The position numbers and the translations under genes are program-made. A DNA stretch of 64,000 nt. Source: Pirellulaceae bacterium (GTDB taxonomy: Bacteria; Planctomycetota; Planctomycetia; Pirellulales; Pirellulaceae). A model generated the notes under the pieces. It was given only the letters and a program-made list of their open reading frames with translations. It had not been told where the DNA came from and did not search any database. Position 1 is the stretch's first letter. Each line of letters begins with the position of its first letter. The stretch is from the NCBI GenBank assembly GCA_020852965.1, contig JADYZV010000099.1, forward strand, positions 62,001 through 126,000. Reading direction: 5' to 3'. Shown here one piece after another: positions 43,076 to 51,561 of the stretch.

Positions 43076-43287
43076 TAGGCTCGTAACGAGTACCGCGAGT
43101 TACGGCAGACCGAAGCGAACGATCAATTGGCCGCGTTTCCGTCTTTCAATGAGGACCGGTAATCCAATGCGCCACGCTTGCTGTCGGGCCAAACTTGGCG
43201 GTGGCGGCAAGGCTCGAGTGAACACGGGTGCGATTCGATCCGCAGACGCTGCCCGTGCCGTAACTCGCGGTACTCGTTACGAGCCTA
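43076..43287. mobile_element. 212-bp MITE-like element with perfect 32-bp terminal inverted repeats
   Basis: Left end 43076-43107 starts TAGGCTCGTAACGAGTACCG and right end 43256-43287 is its exact reverse complement over all 32 bases. The 148-base interior has no gene. The inverted similarity extends weakly for about nine more bases outside (CGTCT...G). No target-site duplication is evident. It sits in the 530-bp gap between the divergently transcribed helicase gene and ALDH gene, 34 bases from the ALDH start. Confidence 0.72.
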
Positions 43288-43321
43288 CTTCAGACGGCCA
43301 ATAGCGCCTATTGCCTCAACT

Positions 43322-44746
43322 ATGACAAAAAATCCACAACATGACTGGGCCCAGCGGCCGACGCGCGATCGATTGCGAGCCGTCGGACGCATCGCTGCGC
43401 AGATCGCGATGCACCGAACCGAATTGCTCGCGCTGAGTCCTCGAATCAACGCCACTCCGGCTGAAATCATTTCGTCCGAACTTCTGCCACTGGCCGACGC
43501 CTGCCGCTATGCCGCGAACGTGGGACGGCGCGCGCTCGCACCGACGATGCATTCGATGTTGCGAGGCGCCTGGTGGATGGGGAGAATTGGTGTCCGTGTA
43601 ACCCGTGAACCTTGGGGCGTAGTGCTCATCCTCGCCCCCTCGAACTACCCACTGCTTCTCCCCGGCGTACAAATCATCCAAGCTCTGGCGGCCGGCAACG
43701 CGGTAATTGTCAAGCCGGCTGGGGGCTGCGAAGCGGTCATGCATCGCTTTGCTGAGTGTGCAATCGCTGCCGGCATTCCAGCCGAGCTACTGCAGGTTCT
43801 CGACTCGTCGATCGCAGCCGGCCAGCAGGCGATCGAGGCGGGAGTCGACAAAGTGTTTCTCACTGGCTCTGCCAACACGGGCCGCACGGTACTCGCACAG
43901 CTCAGCAAGTCACTAACTCCGGCCACGCTGGAATTGGGGGGATGTGACTCAGTGTTCGTCACCGAAAGCGCCGATTTGAATCGTGTGGCCCGCTGCTTGG
44001 CCTATGCACTGCAACTTAACGGAGGTGCGACCTGCATCGCTCCGCGCCGGGTGTTTGTCACTCCCGCACAACTAGAACCGCTGTCCAGCTTGTTAATTGA
44101 AGAACTGCGAAGCGTGCAACCGACGCGTCCCGTAGGCTTTCAGTTTCCCTTGGCGGTGGTAAAACAACTCAACGCCACCGTGCAACAGGCACTGCGCGAA
44201 GGAGCTCAGCTCGCCCACGGCGAATTGCCAGACTTGCCGTCGAACAACCCAAGCCACCTCAGCATACGCCCACTAGTTTTGCGCGGAGTGAAACCGCAGA
44301 TGAATATTGTACGAGACGATATCTTCGCACCCATTGTATCGTTGCTGACCGTTCCCAACATGAGCTCTGCTATCGAAGCTGACCGCGACTGTCCCTATCA
44401 TCTTGGGGCCTCGGTATTTGGTTCAAGAGTCACCGCAGAGCGATGGGGCCAGCAGATCCGGGCCGGTTGCGTTGTCATCAATGACGTGGTCGTGCCCAGT
44501 GCTGATCCTCGTGTGTCGTTTGGGGGTTGTGCTGATAGTGGATGGGGCTCAACGCGCGGCTGGGAGGGATTGCTGGAAATGACGCGCCCCAAGTCGATCT
44601 GCACGCGCTGGGGGAACTGGCTCCCCCACCTGAACCGTGCCAATGCTGAAAACACGGCGGTGATGTCCGCCCTATTGACCCTGCGGCACTCTCCCAACTG
44701 GCGCAACAAATTCGCATCCATAAAAACGCTCATTACCCGTGGCTAG
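43322..44746 (+). CDS. Aldehyde dehydrogenase family protein
   Basis: The ATG at 43322 gives 474 residues. The catalytic Cys lies in LNGGATCIAPRRVFV and the general-base Glu in LELGGCDSVF. The NAD-site residues are in APSNYPLLLPG and VIVKPAGG. The family oxidises aldehydes to acids (or semialdehydes) with NAD(P). The N-terminal ~60 residues are atypical, without the usual first two strands, and the specificity cannot be assigned from sequence. It appears to be a single gene. Confidence 0.88.
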   Translation: MTKNPQHDWAQRPTRDRLRAVGRIAAQIAMHRTELLALSPRINATPAEIISSELLPLADACRYAANVGRRALAPTMHSMLRGAWWMGRIGVRVTREPWGVVLILAPSNYPLLLPGVQIIQALAAGNAVIVKPAGGCEAVMHRFAECAIAAGIPAELLQVLDSSIAAGQQAIEAGVDKVFLTGSANTGRTVLAQLSKSLTPATLELGGCDSVFVTESADLNRVARCLAYALQLNGGATCIAPRRVFVTPAQLEPLSSLLIEELRSVQPTRPVGFQFPLAVVKQLNATVQQALREGAQLAHGELPDLPSNNPSHLSIRPLVLRGVKPQMNIVRDDIFAPIVSLLTVPNMSSAIEADRDCPYHLGASVFGSRVTAERWGQQIRAGCVVINDVVVPSADPRVSFGGCADSGWGSTRGWEGLLEMTRPKSICTRWGNWLPHLNRANAENTAVMSALLTLRHSPNWRNKFASIKTLITRG

Positions 44747-44778
44747 TGCTTCGAACATTTTTAATCTTAGGGTTTGGT

Positions 44779-44845
44779 GTAGTGGACGAGGTTACGAGTC
44801 CCTGGTACCTACTAAGTCGAAAGGACTCGTAGCCTCGTCCACTAC
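44779..44845. repeat. GTGGACGAGG-family hairpin, copy 3 (full element)
   Basis: Left arm 44779-44801 (GTAGTGGACGAGGTTACGAG...) and right arm 44823-44845 pair over 23 bases with a single mismatch around a 21-base loop. It lies between convergent ALDH and hydrolase genes and may end transcription in both directions. Confidence 0.85.
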
Positions 44846-44916
44846 CCTAAATTGAAATGTGGACAGAACACTAGCGCCAAAACGACGAATCATGTGGAGA
44901 AACTTATGTTACGCTC

Positions 44917-45903
44917 TCACTGGCCGACGACGTTTCGAAATGCATACACGGCGCAAGAACTACTGTGATAATCGAGCTCCGCGTGCGTACGCCCAATGCA
45001 GCGACAATCGAACTGTATGATCCTCTGATCGGCATTCAATGGTGAAGTGCTGCTTGGATCTAAAATCCCAGCAAAGCCGGCAGCGATTGGTGAGGTATTG
45101 CGATCGAAGAAGCGAAAACGTTTGAGTATTGGATCGATCGAATTATACAGATTGACGACCTTTTCAACTCCCACCAGCGCCTGGCTGTACCTTCCATAAG
45201 CGGTCAAACTTTGACGATCAAATGCCGGCGCGATCAAGCTGATTCGGTCTTGGTAAAGCTGTGTGGGGAGCGCGCTGAGCTGATAACCATTTAGCGTCCC
45301 ACCAGCCAATAGATGGTGAGCGCCGCATATCACAGCGCTTCCGAAACTATAGCCAAGATAACCGATTGGTTGACGAAATTCGAGCGACTGCACAAAGCTC
45401 GCCAAATAGTACGCGTCCACGTTCAAGCGTAGCTTCTTGATGGCTACGTCATTCCCCAATCCCCCACTGCGATCACTGGGCCAGGAAAAGGCGATGAAGC
45501 AAATCGGCTCGCAGCGCACATTGCTAACGAGCCGCCGATATACCTGCTGCGCTCGTATATGCAATTCTTGTTGCGACATCCGATTGCCATGCACGTAGAT
45601 CACGACTCGCTGGCCAATGGCTGCTGAGACGAACTCTCTGAGCAATCCTAACGGCTGAGCCGACCAGCAACCCTGTTGAAACTGAAATAGTTCCAACTGC
45701 TGCCCATCGCTAACGTGGGGACAATCCGGTAGCCCTCGTGAGCTGACTTCCCACAAGGAATCGCCCGGACGACAAAACTCACTTGCAAAGCCAAGTTCGC
45801 TATAGCTCAAAAATAGGAGTGCTAAACCTAGCAATATCCGACCAAAGCGCAAGCCTGAGAGCCCCCTTTTCCCCGTATTTGCAGTTCCCGCAATCGGTCT
45901 CAT
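44917..45903 (-). CDS. Secreted alpha/beta-hydrolase-like protein
   Basis: Starting at 45903 (MRPIAGTANTGKRG..., 328 residues; 45918 is an alternative), a signal-like segment ILLGLALLFLSYSELGFA is present. The hydrolase core has VVIYVHGNRMSQQEL (oxyanion strand), ISFSWPSDRSGG-like FIAFSWPSDRSGG, and the nucleophile elbow GYSFGSAVICGAHHLL. A downstream Asp and a C-terminal His (GRTHAELDYHSS) could complete the triad. Such DUF900-like esterases are frequent in planctomycetes; the substrate is unknown. It is probably periplasmic. Confidence 0.78.
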   Translation of the reverse strand: MRPIAGTANTGKRGLSGLRFGRILLGLALLFLSYSELGFASEFCRPGDSLWEVSSRGLPDCPHVSDGQQLELFQFQQGCWSAQPLGLLREFVSAAIGQRVVIYVHGNRMSQQELHIRAQQVYRRLVSNVRCEPICFIAFSWPSDRSGGLGNDVAIKKLRLNVDAYYLASFVQSLEFRQPIGYLGYSFGSAVICGAHHLLAGGTLNGYQLSALPTQLYQDRISLIAPAFDRQSLTAYGRYSQALVGVEKVVNLYNSIDPILKRFRFFDRNTSPIAAGFAGILDPSSTSPLNADQRIIQFDCRCIGRTHAELDYHSSSCAVYAFRNVVGQ

Positions 45904-46107
45904 GTGGCCAGCCTGCATCCGTTTTATTGAGAATATAAGGATCACGCGGTTTCGTCGTAACAACTGTAACACAGGCAAACATAGACCGCAGAACACGACC
46001 CGAGCAGAATCGTCCATTGGAACGATGGAACTTCATTATAGCTACCGACAGCCGCAATGCTTTCATATCCTTTAACACCGCTCCAAACTGCACTGGCTTC
46101 CTACCCA

Positions 46108-46186
46108 GTAGCGACCGTCGCCAGACGGTAGGACGCAACTACCGAAGCTAGGCGGTAGGTTTCTGCGGCCTGGCGACCGCAGCTAC
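46108..46186. repeat. GTCGCCAGAC-family repeats, copy 4
   Basis: GTAGCGACCGTCGCCAGACG at 46108 and TTTCTGCGGCCTGGCGACCG at 46160 form two opposite-facing palindromes upstream of the small lipoprotein gene. The rest of the gap 46187-46401 shows nothing recognisable except AGGGGA before the next start. Confidence 0.75.
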
Positions 46187-46401
46187 GTGATCGGCTCGTT
46201 GCATCGATCGTAACGCCTGAAACGATTGTCCTGATGTGTCGACTACGGCAGCAGGCTAATCGCGCGTTAAACTACACGCCTGCGGCAAGATGTTGGAAAA
46301 AAACATCATGTTTCGTTTGCACATCGTTTGCCGTGGGTTAAGTTTCAGCGGGCCGATTTGGATTCTGCCGATTGTTGAGACTTTGTGTTAGGGGAAACAA
46401 A

Positions 46402-46719
46402 ATGAGAAAAGTAGTATTGTTCGGAGTCGTTCTGGCACTGGCCAGCGGATGTGGTCGCGGTTGGTTGCCATTGTTTCGTGGAGCCCCCTGCAACAACAAT
46501 GGTTGCTGCGCTTCGGCGATTCCCGCTTCCTACGGCAGCGGCTGCGCCAATTGCGATAGTTCGGCTGGCTACAGCGATTACCAAAACGAATTCTCCGGCG
46601 GTGACAACTACAGCGGCGGAAGCAACTACTACAGTGGCGGAGCCATCACTGGCGACTACCCAATTCAAGAGACCATTGTCAGCCCATCCATGGTTCCCCC
46701 AACGACATCAGCCAACTAG
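46402..46719 (+). CDS. Small Ser/Gly/Tyr-rich lipoprotein
   Basis: The ATG at 46402 is preceded by AGGGGAAAC. The 105-residue product has a short signal peptide ending in the lipobox ALASGC, followed by Cys-rich (CNNNGCC, CANC) and Gly/Ser/Asn/Tyr-rich segments. No family is recognised. It should be tethered to a membrane facing the periplasm. Confidence 0.75.
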   Translation: MRKVVLFGVVLALASGCGRGWLPLFRGAPCNNNGCCASAIPASYGSGCANCDSSAGYSDYQNEFSGGDNYSGGSNYYSGGAITGDYPIQETIVSPSMVPPTTSAN

Positions 46720-46790
46720 GCTGACCCAATAAATGCTTGTGCATAGATGATTAACTGTGGAGACAAGCTAGAATCCATAGCCTGACGCGT

Positions 46791-46818
46791 GGCGGTATCT
46801 TCGGGGGGAGATACCGCC
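46791..46818 (+). terminator. Hairpin downstream of the lipoprotein gene
   Basis: GGCGGTATCT (46791-46800) and AGATACCGCC (46809-46818) form a perfect 10-bp stem with an 8-base loop, 72 bases after the stop. No U-tract follows, so it may be a factor-dependent or mRNA-stabilising end. Confidence 0.55.
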
Positions 46819-46824
46819 ATTCGT

Positions 46825-46876
46825 CGTTTATGGACGCCGTTTATGGACGCCGTTTATCGACGCCGTTTATCGACGC
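46825..46876. repeat. Four tandem copies of a 13-bp unit
   Basis: The units are CGTTTATGGACGC, CGTTTATGGACGC, CGTTTATCGACGC and CGTTTATCGACGC, lying directly after the hairpin. The rest of the gap to the next gene (46877-47043) holds no gene; AAAGGGGG at 47028-47035 is the ribosome binding site of the transglutaminase-like gene. Confidence 0.9.
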
Positions 46877-47043
46877 CATAGCCTGCGATCCACAGAGTCG
46901 CTTTGCATTTCTGCCCACTAGCAATGATAATTAATTGAGATTCACGAATTCCATGACTTAAACTTGGACTTGGACCGGAAAGAATAAGTTTGAGTTCTAA
47001 TCAACAACAGTAATTCCTATCTTACCGAAAGGGGGATGAGACC

Positions 47044-48180
47044 ATGTCTTTTTGCGCACTTTCCCGCCGTGTGACGCTTTGGACAACCCTTTTGGCCATA
47101 GCCACGGTACCGCAAAGCGCACTAGCTCAAGCGGCCCCCAAAATCCCGAGTACGAATGCGAGCTCGGAAACCGACGCAGCCGAGCCGAAGGGTGAAGTCG
47201 ACGTTCCCCAGGGCCTGCCGGCCGAGCCGGTGATGCAATATGTCGCTCCGAAGTCGATCGAGATGCTCATCGGCGTTCGCATCACCGCTCCCGATGGCAA
47301 TATGTACGGTACCTTGGCCACCACCGTCTTTCCGACTCCTTGGCCCGAGCAGACGGTGGAAATCGTCGAAACTAGTCTGCCACCTACCACGCAAGCTCAA
47401 TTTCGCGATCTGCCCGGCGGCAATCGCCAGTGGATGTTCTTCGCCCCCACCATTCCAGCCGGCGCAGTGGTCGAAGCGACAGTGAAAGTTCGCATCACGA
47501 AAAGTCATATTGTGGGGCCGGAAGACACACTCCGCTTCAAGATCCCCAAGCGACTGTCTCGCGATCTCCAACAGTTCATGTCCAACAGCCCCTACATCGA
47601 AACCAACGCGGGCGAAGTGCGTAAAATCGTCCGCGAGGTCGACGCCAGCGAACCGTTGACCGATTGGAAAAAGGTCGAGCAGCTTTACGACTGGGTGCGC
47701 GACAACATCACTTATCAACGCGGCGATCTCAAGACAGTTCGCGAAGCGCTGCGAGACAAGACAGGCGACTGCGAAGAGATGACCAGCACCTTTGTCGCAT
47801 TGTGCCGCGCCGCTCGTGTGCCAGCGCGCTGTGTGTGGGTTCCCAACCATTGCTACCCCGAGTTCTATCTGGAGGACGAACAAGGCGAAGGACATTGGTT
47901 CCCTTGCCAAGTTGCGGGCACTCGCAATTTTGGCTCGATGCCCGACTACTTACCGATCCTGCAAAAAGGGGATCGCTTCAAAGTTCCCGAAAAATCAGAG
48001 GTCCAACGCTACATCGCCGACTATCTCTCCTCCAAGAAAGTACTCGGCAGGAACGATCCGCAAGTCGAGTTCATTCGCCAAATGCTAGGCGATGCCGTCA
48101 ACCTGCGCGCTCCCGACTTAGCGGAACAAGCTGATCAAGCCGATCCGTCTGTCATTGATCCAGACGGATCCGCAAAGTAG
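47044..48180 (+). CDS. Secreted transglutaminase-like protein
   Basis: The 378-residue protein has a signal peptide (LATVPQSALAQA), a beta-rich N-terminal region, and a transglutaminase core at about 215-330. The core holds TGDCEEMTSTFVALCRAARVPARCVWVPN with the catalytic Cys, HCYPEFYLEDEQGEGHWFPC with the His and nearby acidic residue. These domains act as cysteine peptidases or cross-linkers; which is unknown. It is likely extracytoplasmic and appears to be monocistronic. Confidence 0.87.
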   Translation: MSFCALSRRVTLWTTLLAIATVPQSALAQAAPKIPSTNASSETDAAEPKGEVDVPQGLPAEPVMQYVAPKSIEMLIGVRITAPDGNMYGTLATTVFPTPWPEQTVEIVETSLPPTTQAQFRDLPGGNRQWMFFAPTIPAGAVVEATVKVRITKSHIVGPEDTLRFKIPKRLSRDLQQFMSNSPYIETNAGEVRKIVREVDASEPLTDWKKVEQLYDWVRDNITYQRGDLKTVREALRDKTGDCEEMTSTFVALCRAARVPARCVWVPNHCYPEFYLEDEQGEGHWFPCQVAGTRNFGSMPDYLPILQKGDRFKVPEKSEVQRYIADYLSSKKVLGRNDPQVEFIRQMLGDAVNLRAPDLAEQADQADPSVIDPDGSAK

Positions 48181-48256
48181 CAGACGCAGTCTGCCACGGA
48201 ATCGCACCCCGGTTTGCCTCGGACTATTCATGAGCACCTAAACCCCGCCGCATGGT

Positions 48257-48278
48257 ACCCTCCCGCGCGCGGGAGGGT
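48257..48278. terminator. Perfect 22-bp palindrome between convergent genes
   Basis: ACCCTCCCGCG (48257-48267) pairs with its exact complement 48268-48278. The absence of a loop means the hairpin tip must open a few bases. It lies between a plus-strand and a minus-strand gene, as a bidirectional terminator would. Confidence 0.5.
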
Positions 48279-48367
48279 CGCGAGTAATGCGAGCGGGGAG
48301 GGCTTGAATAATCCGGGTTAAACGATTTCACCGTGTCAGTGCGTCTGTTACCTTTCAAGAATTTCGC

Positions 48368-49504
48368 CTACCCAGCACGTCCCCGCCAACGGACGGTTGG
48401 CCATCCTAGCAGTTGTCCGATGAAGGCGCGCCACTGAACTGCGACAAAGATCGTGACTGCCAGCGGGTGCAGGGCCGCTCCAAGCCACGTTGACTCAAAT
48501 CTGGCGGCAATCATCGCGCGCGGAGTGAAACTCAACGCAGTAGCCAGCGCTAACACGACAACCGACGCCCCTGACCAGTCGTGATAGACCGCATGGGCAA
48601 GCATCAAAATCGGCAGCACGCTACCGCCCAGCAGCAATACGCTGAAAGGGCCGATCAGCTTGATATTTGCCATACCTTCCGTTGCATTCTTCCGTAGCCC
48701 CCCAATGACGCTCGACCAACCGCGATACATCCGCACACTCGCCAAGTCGCTAGCATCCACGAGGTCCGTCTTGAAACCAGCCCGGCGAAAGCTACGTGGC
48801 AACTGCAGTCCATCGTGCCGCGATGATTTAATGGCCGCATGACCGTCCGCCGACAGGTAGTCCGCCTTGTTGGTCAAGAACAATTGCCCACACCCCGCTC
48901 CCAACCCCACTTGATTGCTAGTCCGCATGCGCGCCAGCGGCAAGTACCCGAGCAGGACGTAATACATCATCGGAATCAGCAATTGCTCTGCCAGTGTTGG
49001 GGTTAGTTGGCGAGGAAAGCCGCTCAGTAGACTGCATCCGCTGCGTATTTGTTCAGCCACCAATCGCACAATGGCCGTAGGTTCCAAACGCACGTCAGCA
49101 TCCATAAACAACAATCGCTCAAACTTGGCTGCCTGCGATAGTCGCCAGCAGGCGTGTTGCTTGCCATTCCAATCGCTTGGAAGGTCTGGCGCCCGAACCA
49201 ATCGAACTCGGGCGTCGGTCCCCGACAACTCCTCAACCACCGCCGCAGTACAATCGGTCGAGTGGTCATCCATCACGACGACTTCCACCTCGACTCCGAT
49301 CGTAGCCAGTGCGGAGCAGACGGCCGCGCCAATTCCTTGCTCTTCATTGCGGGCTGGGATCAATACGGACACCCCCCCGCCCACTCGCCGCGTCGCATCA
49401 CCGGTAGCCACCGCACGATGGAACAGTGGCAGATTCGAATAGACCATCAAAGTCGGCAACGCTGCCAAACTCAACAGCGTCAGAGCAAAAACTAAAGTCA
49501 GCAA
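48368..49504 (-). CDS. Family 2 glycosyltransferase, membrane-bound (HpnB-like)
   Basis: I start at a TTG at 49504 with GGAG eight bases upstream (378 residues). Upstream of that the frame runs through dispersed repeats and the neighbouring gene's 5' end, so it is not real. The GT-A core has VSVLIPARNEEQGI, VVVMDDHSTD, LLFMDADV (DxD) and the acceptor block GLGAGCGQLFL. An N-terminal helix and four C-terminal hydrophobic helices anchor it in the inner membrane. It resembles HpnB-type glycosyltransferases of hopanoid and carotenoid glycoside synthesis, but the sugar and acceptor are not evident. Confidence 0.8.
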   Translation of the reverse strand: MLTLVFALTLLSLAALPTLMVYSNLPLFHRAVATGDATRRVGGGVSVLIPARNEEQGIGAAVCSALATIGVEVEVVVMDDHSTDCTAAVVEELSGTDARVRLVRAPDLPSDWNGKQHACWRLSQAAKFERLLFMDADVRLEPTAIVRLVAEQIRSGCSLLSGFPRQLTPTLAEQLLIPMMYYVLLGYLPLARMRTSNQVGLGAGCGQLFLTNKADYLSADGHAAIKSSRHDGLQLPRSFRRAGFKTDLVDASDLASVRMYRGWSSVIGGLRKNATEGMANIKLIGPFSVLLLGGSVLPILMLAHAVYHDWSGASVVVLALATALSFTPRAMIAARFESTWLGAALHPLAVTIFVAVQWRAFIGQLLGWPTVRWRGRAG

Positions 49505-49516
49505 GTTGGCTTCTCC

Positions 49517-49710
49517 AATGTGGCCCGACGCTCCGCCGTCGGATTCCCTACCTATACCCCGCAATGTGGCCCGACGCTCCGCCGTCGGATTCCGCTCCCG
49601 TACCCCCGCGAGCTTGCCTTGCTGATGAATCAGTTTTTCGGCTTGCCACACCGCCCCCCCACCGACGTCGGAGCGTCGGGCCACGTTGAAACGGAGCGTC
49701 GGGGCACATG
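49517..49710. repeat. CCGACG palindromes, cluster of four copies upstream of the glycosyltransferase
   Basis: Two consensus copies start at 49517 and 49563 (46 bases apart). An inverted copy lies at 49662-49685, and a partial one (GGAGCGTCGGGGCACATG) near 49692-49710. The spacing is not a multiple of three, as expected where the element lies outside genes. Confidence 0.85.
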
Positions 49711-49767
49711 AAAAATGGTATATTAAGTGGAGCAGAGTCGAGTCCCCAAGACAGATAAAACCCAACC

Positions 49768-50595
49768 GTGTCTTTACCCATAGCCGCCGCATATCCTACC
49801 ATCATTCTCGCGGCACTAGTCTGCGGTGCTCTCATACTACGCCGCGCGCAATCACGCCTCGCACTGCCGGCCGAGCAGCGATTGGCGATTGGGATGGCTG
49901 CATTTTGTGGAGCAATGCTCGGTGCCAAACTGCCGTTTGTGCTGGGCGGTCTGATTGGCAATTGGCGCAGTCTACTCGACGGCACGGTGTGGTTTAGCAA
50001 TGGCAAGACGATCATGTGCGGTTTGGTGGGTGCCTACTTTGCTGTCGAACTGACCAAATGGATGCTGCACATACGCACCAAGACCGGCGACTCATTTGTT
50101 GTCGCTGCTGCCGTAGCGATCGCCATTGGTCGATTAGGCTGTTTGGCGGCGGGCTGTTGCTATGGGCTCCCCACCACGCTTCCGTGGGGCCTGCGTTGCG
50201 CTGCCATCGACAACTTGACACGCCATCCCACCCAGCTCTACGAATCGACTTTTCATGCATTGATGGCCGTGTTGATGATTTACGGTCAGCGCGTGGGGCT
50301 GTGGCGCGGACAATGGGCCAAGTTCTATATTCTGAGCTATATGTTCTACCGCTTTTTCAGTGAAACACTACGACCTGAAGCGCGCCTCTCTTGGGGACTG
50401 ACCGCCTACCAATGGTTTGCTTTGGCCATCGCTCCAGTTTTTATCGCATTGTGGTGGTACGACGCGCGCCGATTGCACCGCGGATCCATGCATGCAGTTG
50501 ACCTTACGCGGGAGCCGGCTGTATCGCTTCGGCGCTTGGTACCTTCTCCGGCAACAGTTTCACCACCAGCACCGGGCAATGAGCCAACCGCGTGA
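49768..50595 (+). CDS. Prolipoprotein diacylglyceryl transferase-like (Lgt family) membrane protein
   Basis: The GTG start at 49768 gives 275 residues with seven predicted helices. Lgt motifs are partly present: IAIGRLGCLAAGCCYG (compare GRxGNFxNxE) and HPTQLYE, plus RFFSETLRPEAR. The Asn/Glu of the classical GRIGNFINGE motif are replaced, so it may be one of the diverged Lgt-like proteins rather than the main enzyme. Lgt attaches diacylglycerol to the lipobox Cys of prolipoproteins in the inner membrane; several lipoprotein genes lie in this window. Its 3' end overlaps the UspA gene on the other strand by 92 bases. Confidence 0.8.
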   Translation: MSLPIAAAYPTIILAALVCGALILRRAQSRLALPAEQRLAIGMAAFCGAMLGAKLPFVLGGLIGNWRSLLDGTVWFSNGKTIMCGLVGAYFAVELTKWMLHIRTKTGDSFVVAAAVAIAIGRLGCLAAGCCYGLPTTLPWGLRCAAIDNLTRHPTQLYESTFHALMAVLMIYGQRVGLWRGQWAKFYILSYMFYRFFSETLRPEARLSWGLTAYQWFALAIAPVFIALWWYDARRLHRGSMHAVDLTREPAVSLRRLVPSPATVSPPAPGNEPTA

Positions 50596-50980
50596 CGCGC
50601 TCGGCCACCGAGCCGAGTACCAAGCGGGTCAGCCCAGTGCGACCATGCGATCCGACGACTATCAGTTCCGCTCCCAGCTCTTCGGCTCGATCGCTGGCCA
50701 CCTGCCCTGGATCACCCATCCGCACATCCAAGCAGACTTTACCAAATTCTTTCTCCGGCACAGCCAACGCCAAATTCTCTAATGCGTGCTCGATGCGACT
50801 ACCATCGTCGATCGTGGCCCACACCACTCCCGGCTCCGCTGGAATCAAATACGGCAGAACGTGGAGTAAGTGGATCTGCCGAGGATCGTCAACAATCGCA
50901 ACTGCTTTGCGCAGCGCTTCTTTGGCATGTTCCGAAAAGTCAAACGGCACGACGACCGGATGCGTTACTCGCCAATTCAT
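50504..50980 (-). CDS. Universal stress protein (UspA family)
   Basis: The 158-residue single-domain USP has VVVPFDFSEHAKEALRKA, IHLLHVLP, and the ATP-binding loop GSHGRTGLTRLVLGSVAERV (G-2X-G-9X-GS). The last residues are a Pro/Ala-rich tail beyond the usual end of the domain, and that tail is the part overlapping lgt by 92 bases. It binds ATP or another nucleotide and supports stress survival in the cytoplasm. Confidence 0.92.
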   Translation of the reverse strand: MNWRVTHPVVVPFDFSEHAKEALRKAVAIVDDPRQIHLLHVLPYLIPAEPGVVWATIDDGSRIEHALENLALAVPEKEFGKVCLDVRMGDPGQVASDRAEELGAELIVVGSHGRTGLTRLVLGSVAERVTRLAHCPVLVVKLLPEKVPSAEAIQPAPA

Positions 50981-51283
50981 TTTCGTGTTTCTTTCATGGA
51001 GTGGAGGTGGAGTTCGCCGAGTTCCAGTTCTGCCATAAGCATACTGGCCGAGGGATCCGTTCGCAAACAGGCAACCAACGATAGTTTACCAGTTCCCTAC
51101 CACAAACTCGCGATTCCCCAGTTCTCATTTGGACGCGTCACAGTGACGTTCTCCAGCCAAGAACTGGAAAAATATCTTCGCCCGTGACCCAAGGTGTCAC
51201 AGGGCTGGCGAAGAATAGATTCAGACAGCTAACCATGCGGCTGCACGGATCAACTTCCATCTCCAACCCAATGGTAATAAATC
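50981..51283. other. Intergenic region between uspA and the small WYL-like gene
   Basis: No gene is seen. Two short palindromes stand out: CGTCACAGTGACG near 51135-51147, and GTGAC...GTCAC near 51185-51200. These may be operator-like sites for the divergent genes, but nothing ties them to a known regulator. Confidence 0.35.
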
Positions 51284-51535
51284 ATGCGACGCGACCTAAG
51301 CCTAGCCATGCAAGCTCCCGACGATCTGGTAGTCAAGCTCCAGTACGTTGACGCCAAGGGAAACAAGTCGATACGGATTGTGAGTCCCATTCGCTACCTG
51401 CCGTCGGGACGCTTCTTGGGATTGTGCCTGTGCCGCTGCGAACCGCGACAATTCCACCTGGACCGCTGCAGCAACATCGAACTTCGCCCGGCCGCCGAGT
51501 ACGTCATGCCGGTCGAAATGGCCCAAGCCTCTTAG
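51284..51535 (+). CDS. Small WYL-like conserved protein
   Basis: This 83-residue protein reads as a beta-rich fragment resembling the WYL fold: LVVKLQYVDAKGNKSIRIV, SPIRYLPSGRFLGLCLCRCE, RQFHLDRCSNIELRP. WYL domains bind ligands or nucleic acid as parts of regulators. As a stand-alone protein its role is unknown. The family resemblance is at pattern level. Confidence 0.62.
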   Translation: MRRDLSLAMQAPDDLVVKLQYVDAKGNKSIRIVSPIRYLPSGRFLGLCLCRCEPRQFHLDRCSNIELRPAAEYVMPVEMAQAS

Positions 51536-51561
51536 TCCTGCTTATACCAAGCCACAATCGC

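Noticed and set aside
43178-43321. Coding extension upstream of the ALDH start.
   Set aside because: It lies within the MITE-like element and has no domain content.
47122-47910. Minus-strand open frame of 262 codons across the transglutaminase-like gene.
   Set aside because: The plus strand carries the signal peptide and catalytic motifs; the antisense frame has none.
49505-49792. Extra N-terminal 96 codons on the glycosyltransferase frame.
   Set aside because: They run through the CCGACG repeats and into the start of the divergent lgt-like gene; a TTG at 49504 with GGAG upstream is better.
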